DNA of 37,884 nt, from the NCBI GenBank assembly GCA_900770075.1, contig CAAGIZ010000184.1, positions 1 to 37,884 of the forward strand. The letters are read 5' to 3'. Numbering within the stretch: the first letter of the stretch is position 1; the number at the start of each line of letters is the position of its first letter. Of the stretch, positions 35,274 through 37,884 are shown piece after piece. A program made the translations under genes and the position numbers. The DNA comes from Spirochaetia bacterium. GTDB taxonomy: Bacteria > Spirochaetota > Spirochaetia > Treponematales > Treponemataceae. The notes below the pieces were generated by a model. That model was not told the origin of the DNA, did no database searches, and saw only the letters and a program-made list of their open reading frames with translations.

Positions 35274-35303
35274 AAAAATATGCTTTAATTAGAACATATT
35301 TTT
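35274..35303 (-). promoter_or_regulatory. A/T palindrome upstream of the TPR gene
   Basis: AAAAATATG / CATATTTTT (perfect 9 bp, 12-nt spacer containing TTAATTA). Read on the minus strand it runs into T8, like a weak terminator of the lamin-tail gene; it also overlaps TATAAA-like strings and could be an operator. Confidence 0.4.
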
Positions 35304-35329
35304 ATAATTTAGCTGTTTCGGGCGGCTTA

Positions 35330-36424
35330 CTATTTTACGTAAATTTTTGTGCTGTTTTCTGCACCGGGAGTAGCTCCTTCCACCAAAGCCCAGTCTTCCA
35401 CCCCGCTTTCAAGCACAAAATCTTCCGTAAAATCCTGCTCCGAAAACTCAAGGGTTAAAGAGTCAAGGTTAAGGCGGCTTATGGTTCTGGTAAGGCTTAT
35501 GCCGTCGGCAGCAACCGCATCTTTCGGTTCCCAGCCCCCCTTCCAGACCCCGGTTTCAAAAGCTTCAAGAGCCAGAGCTTTCTGACCGGCATAATACCAG
35601 GACTGCTTTCCTTCTGCACTGAACAAAACCCCGTCCAAAATCAGGTTCCGGCAGCTGTCCCGGATTACAACCACGTCGCTGTCGCTTATTCTGGTTTCCG
35701 TACCTTCAACCCACAGATCTCTGGCAGGAGAGCTGTCCGTTCCGGTGCTCAGTTCCAGATTGGCCCCCAGCTCGTCAATGCAATCGCCGTCGCCTACAGT
35801 CCTGAAATGCACCGTTATGAACTCCCCGGTCTTCACGTTTATGTCCGGAAAAACATATTTTTTTGCATCTCCGTCACTTCCGGCAACGATTTCCAGCCCG
35901 GCCGTGCTTCCGCCTTTAAGCACATACACTTCCACAAACTCGCATTTTTTCAAAACACCCTTGCTGGTGCTGTGCTTTGACCGCACTTCAGAAAGCACAA
36001 GTCTGGCAGGATTTTCGTTAAACCCGGAAAATGGCAGGCTGAAAGAAAGCTCATTTCCGCCGGAATCCTTTATGAGCCCGGTCAAAACGTAGTTTACTCC
36101 GACCTTCGTAGGCTCCTTCAGAAGAAAATTCACCTGAGTACCGTTTTGGGAATAGTCAGCAGCAGAATTCTCTTCCACATATTCACCGTCTTCCGACTTT
36201 ATCCTAACCCTTTCCACAGAAACAGGACTGGAACAGACCATCACAAGGTTTGAATTATCTTCAACCGAAAAAGAAAGAATTTTAGGCACAGTCATTTCGG
36301 CAGAAACAATTTCGATTCCTTCCTCCGTAAGCCTGCATGCAAGGGGAACTCCGGCAGTAAAAACAGTCATCATGCAAAGAACGCCAGCCGTAAAAGCCGC
36401 CCTCAAACAGTTTTTCAATTCCAT
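35330..36424 (-). CDS. Exported lamin-tail-domain / Ig-like protein
   Basis: 364 residues from ATG 36424 with GGAGGAG four to five bases upstream; a TTG 12 bases earlier is rejected because it lies in the ribosome site. The signal peptide ends near TAGVPLACRLTEEG; the Cys may be lipidated but the box is poor. Residues about 45-145 resemble an Ig-like domain (ILSFSVEDNSNLVMVCSS onward to the GNELSFSLPFSGF strand). Residues about 150-300 fit a lamin-tail fold: ARLVLSEV, CEFVEVYVLKGG, GEFITVHFRT, DSDVVVIRD and LILDGVLFSAEG. Such domains occur in surface and nuclease-associated bacterial proteins. It is the first gene of the minus-strand envelope run. I call the lamin-tail assignment probable, not certain. 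Confidence 0.72.
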   Translation of the reverse strand: MELKNCLRAAFTAGVLCMMTVFTAGVPLACRLTEEGIEIVSAEMTVPKILSFSVEDNSNLVMVCSSPVSVERVRIKSEDGEYVEENSAADYSQNGTQVNFLLKEPTKVGVNYVLTGLIKDSGGNELSFSLPFSGFNENPARLVLSEVRSKHSTSKGVLKKCEFVEVYVLKGGSTAGLEIVAGSDGDAKKYVFPDINVKTGEFITVHFRTVGDGDCIDELGANLELSTGTDSSPARDLWVEGTETRISDSDVVVIRDSCRNLILDGVLFSAEGKQSWYYAGQKALALEAFETGVWKGGWEPKDAVAADGISLTRTISRLNLDSLTLEFSEQDFTEDFVLESGVEDWALVEGATPGAENSTKIYVK

Positions 36425-36450
36425 ACACTCCTCCAATTTTTTTCACGCTA

Positions 36451-36486
36451 GGGAACTTCTAAAAACAAAGTTTTTACAGTGTCTTT
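36451..36486 (+). repeat. Small palindromic repeat, copy 2 (degenerate)
   Basis: GGGAACTTCTAAAAA then AGTTTTTACAGTGTCTTT, matching copy 1 at 33811-33855 in opposite orientation. The closing arm is lost here. Confidence 0.65.
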
Positions 36487-36497
36487 GAAAATGCGAT

Positions 36498-36577
36498 GTT
36501 CTAAGTTGCGATATCATAGCGACTTAGAACTCGCCAGCACCTAGAAAAAATCGACAAAGACGAGTTTTTCTAGGTGC
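36498..36577. repeat. Pair of long palindromes upstream of the envelope gene run
   Basis: Two adjacent stems: GTTCTAAGTTGC / GCGACTTAGAAC (36498-36509, 36519-36530, one G-T pair), and a perfect 13-bp GCACCTAGAAAAA / TTTTTCTAGGTGC (36537-36549, 36565-36577) with an inner TCG/CGA. A TATAAT (36589-36594, plus) abuts TGTCAA, which reads TTGACA on the minus strand. No T-run follows either stem. They may be operators, a transcription barrier or a remnant of a small mobile element. The rest of 36600-36697 is AT-rich with nothing else seen. Confidence 0.65.
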
Positions 36578-36697
36578 CCGCTACACTTTATAATTGTCAA
36601 TGAATTTTAATTTCTGCACATTTTTACAGAAAAAAATCAAAAAAAACATTTTTTTTGTCCACTTTTATTGACTGGTACAAAGAAATGCGGTTTTATT

Positions 36698-36860
36698 TGC
36701 AAAAACGTGTAATTTCCAGCAGTTTTCTTATGCAAAATTGTGTAATTTTTCTCAACTTTTTATTGCAAAATTGTGTATTTTTTTCAACTTTTTAGTGCAA
36801 AATCGTGTAATTTCTTCAAAATTTTAGTTCAAAAATGTGTAATCTGTACTAAAAACTTTC
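36698..36860 (+). repeat. Array of five 32-33 bp units with a palindromic GTGTAAT box
   Basis: Units start at 36698, 36731, 36764, 36796 and 36828. The consensus is TGCAAAAT(T/C)GTGTAATTT, then a T-rich tail near TTCAACTTTTTA. Unit 2 contains the palindrome AAAATTGTGTAATTTT. The array ends four bases before the ATG of a decayed DUF4143 gene. Spacing near three helical turns puts the boxes on about the same DNA face. Confidence 0.85.
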
Positions 36861-36863
36861 AAT

Positions 36864-37372
36864 ATGAACCGCAAAGCATTAGACAAATTAAAAGAATGGA
36901 AATCCTCAGCAGGAAGAAAGCCTTTGAAGATTTATCCAGCTTTAAACTGTTTTATTTTGATACAGGACTTGCAAAATGCGCCGCCGAAGTTACAAACGAA
37001 GCAATTATTTTGAACAAGGATTTCCAGTTTAAGGGGCCTCTTACAGAAAACTACACCGTACAGCAGCTCCGAACACTTTTTGATGCCGCCCCTCATTATT
37101 ACTCCCCGGACAGAAATTATGAAGTAGATTTTCTTTTGCAGAACGGAATGCAGATTATTCCAGTAGAGTGCAAAGCAGGCGGAAATGTAGCATCTGCAAG
37201 TTTCAAAAGATACAGAAGGGAAAACACCCCGGAACTTGCCATCAGATTTTCCAACCTGGAGTATAAAAAGCAGGACGACATGGTGAATGTGCCTCTGTAT
37301 CTGGCAGGACAGATACAAAGACTGTGTGCCGAAAACCGTTCAAGAGCACAGTCAGGTTTCTTCTTCACTTGA
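36864..37372 (+). pseudogene. DUF4143 AAA-family ATPase, internally deleted and frameshifted
   Basis: The beginning (ATG 36864) reads MNRKALDKLKEWKSSAGRKP, the usual start of the AAA/DUF4143 family, where a Walker A GARQVGKT should follow. Instead the coding sense jumps to another frame and continues FEDLSSFKLFYFDTGLAKC, then NYEVDFLLQNGMQIIPVECK and on to the stop at 37372. These are the C-terminal DUF4143 domain with its PD-(D/E)XK-like DFLL...PVECK core. The whole ATPase domain (roughly 250 residues) is missing. The junction lies in AAGAAAGCCTTTG (36914-36926), which would fit both ends of the lost segment. The intact ORF from 36773 has a start inside the repeat array and no ribosome site, so it is unlikely to be a working gene. 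Confidence 0.82.
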
Positions 37373-37383
37373 TACACAGATGT

Positions 37384-37521
37384 TTTTTGCTTTTTTACGG
37401 CTGTTACCTGCCGCAAGTCGGCAGGCCGCGCTTTCCATGGTTCCGGCATACGCCTCCATTCAAAAAAGCACCTGCCTTACGGCATGCACTTTTTCGAACG
37501 GCTTGCGCCGCCATTCCAATC
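37384..37521 (-). repeat. Structured intergenic repeat element, copy 5
   Basis: On the minus strand: GATTGGAATGGCGGCGCAAG, a long imperfect stem (37459-37498, with TGCC-ttac-GGCA at its tip), GAATGGAGGCG, CCGGAACC, TGGAAAGC, a perfect hairpin CCTGCCG / CGGCAGG (37407-37425), and AAAAAAGC. It follows the family block order. Confidence 0.75.
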
Positions 37522-37559
37522 GCTAACAGGGGGGGGCATAACGCCCTGCAATCGCTGCA

Positions 37560-37588
37560 CTGACAATTGCACAAAATCATGCTATACT
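37560..37588 (+). promoter_or_regulatory. Putative promoter giving a leaderless transcript
   Basis: CTGACA (37560-37565), an exact 17-bp spacer and TATACT (37583-37588), the best sigma-70 match in the window. The -10 ends seven bases before the ATG at 37596 and there is no Shine-Dalgarno. Confidence 0.55.
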
Positions 37589-37595
37589 CTTACCC

Positions 37596-37884
37596 ATGAA
37601 CAAACTGCGATACCTACCCATCGGCATTCAGACATTTGAAGAACTCCGTACAAAAAACTGTATCTATGTTGATAAAACTGCTTTTATCGACAGTCTTGTG
37701 CGTAATGGAAAACCTTACTTTTTAAGCCGCCCCCGCCGTTTCGGCAAGTCGCTTTTCCTTTCGACTTTGCGAAGTTATTTTGAAGGCCGCAAGGATTTGT
37801 TTGAAGGTCTTGCAATTTCCAAAACCGAAACCGAATGGAAAAAATACCCAGTTTTTTATTTTGATTTTAATGTGGGCGATTTTA
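37596..37884 (+). CDS. AAA-ATPase-like / PD-(D/E)XK nuclease superfamily protein, right-truncated
   Basis: The first 96 residues of a family (AAA-ATPase_like with a C-terminal PD-(D/E)XK domain) that is expanded in treponemes and gut anaerobes. The visible part has the typical opening RYLPIGIQTFEELRTKNCIY, VDKTAFI, the FLSRPRRFGKSLFLSTL nucleotide-binding loop (about 46-62, GKS as Walker A) and FYFDFN (about 90). Full members are about 500-600 residues; the rest lies outside the window. Function is uncertain; these are suspected selfish or defence-related genes. The start is supported by a promoter-like pair ending seven bases upstream, implying a leaderless mRNA. It sits beside a decayed DUF4143 gene and a repeat element, a typical accessory setting. 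Confidence 0.9.
   Translation, partial: MNKLRYLPIGIQTFEELRTKNCIYVDKTAFIDSLVRNGKPYFLSRPRRFGKSLFLSTLRSYFEGRKDLFEGLAISKTETEWKKYPVFYFDFNVGDF

Noticed and set aside
37517..37556. CAATCGCT direct repeats (37517-37524, 37549-37556) as a target-site duplication
   Set aside because: They flank only a 24-bp G-rich segment with no mobile-element content, so chance or repeat-edge duplication is as likely.

Overview
The window looks like chromosomal DNA of a spirochaete, most likely a Treponema-type host-associated species. This is inferred from gene content: a DUF4143-type AAA remnant beside an AAA/PD-(D/E)XK gene, long TPR, lamin-tail and SbsA-type Ig-like lipoproteins with relaxed lipoboxes, an SUMF1-domain secreted protein, a giant coiled-coil protein, and many structured intergenic repeats. 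No rRNA, tRNA, CRISPR array or intact insertion sequence was seen.

Left part (1-10.7 kb): mostly ordinary genes in several short transcription units. In order these are a left-truncated unknown gene (-), a CorA-type metal-ion transporter (+), a 0.3 kb nested tandem repeat, a secreted SUMF1-domain protein (+), a YfcE-like phosphoesterase and hisC (both -), a 650-residue protein of unknown function (+), ssb (+) and a peptidase U32-family RNA-modification-type protein (-).

Centre and right (11.0-36.4 kb): a run of eleven genes, all on the minus strand, all with N-terminal export signals or membrane segments. Transcription order is: lamin-tail/Ig-like exported protein, large TPR protein, TPR lipoprotein, two Ig-like (SbsA-type) lipoproteins that overlap, small lipoprotein, TolC-like outer-membrane protein, HlyD/AcrA-like adaptor lipoprotein, two consecutive different RND transporters, and a 3060-residue coiled-coil protein ending in a complete-looking M23 (LytM) peptidase domain. 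From the first Ig-like lipoprotein onward, genes overlap or are at most about 56 nt apart and have strong ribosome binding sites, so this part reads as one operon. The likely theme is a tripartite envelope pump with a paired RND core plus a giant peptidoglycan-directed protein; a joint function is inference.

Right end (36.4-37.9 kb): a palindrome cluster, five tandem 32-33 bp units carrying a palindromic GTGTAAT box, a DUF4143 AAA pseudogene with an internal deletion, and the start of an AAA/PD-(D/E)XK family gene.

Five copies of a structured intergenic element (about 691-841, 5497-5584, 10728-10904, 20172-20356, 37384-37521) share sequence blocks but differ in stem sequence while keeping pairing. 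One copy lies inside the 3' end of the second RND gene and encodes its last ~65 residues. Three genes without a Shine-Dalgarno site have a -10-like hexamer 6-7 nt before the start codon, suggesting leaderless transcripts.
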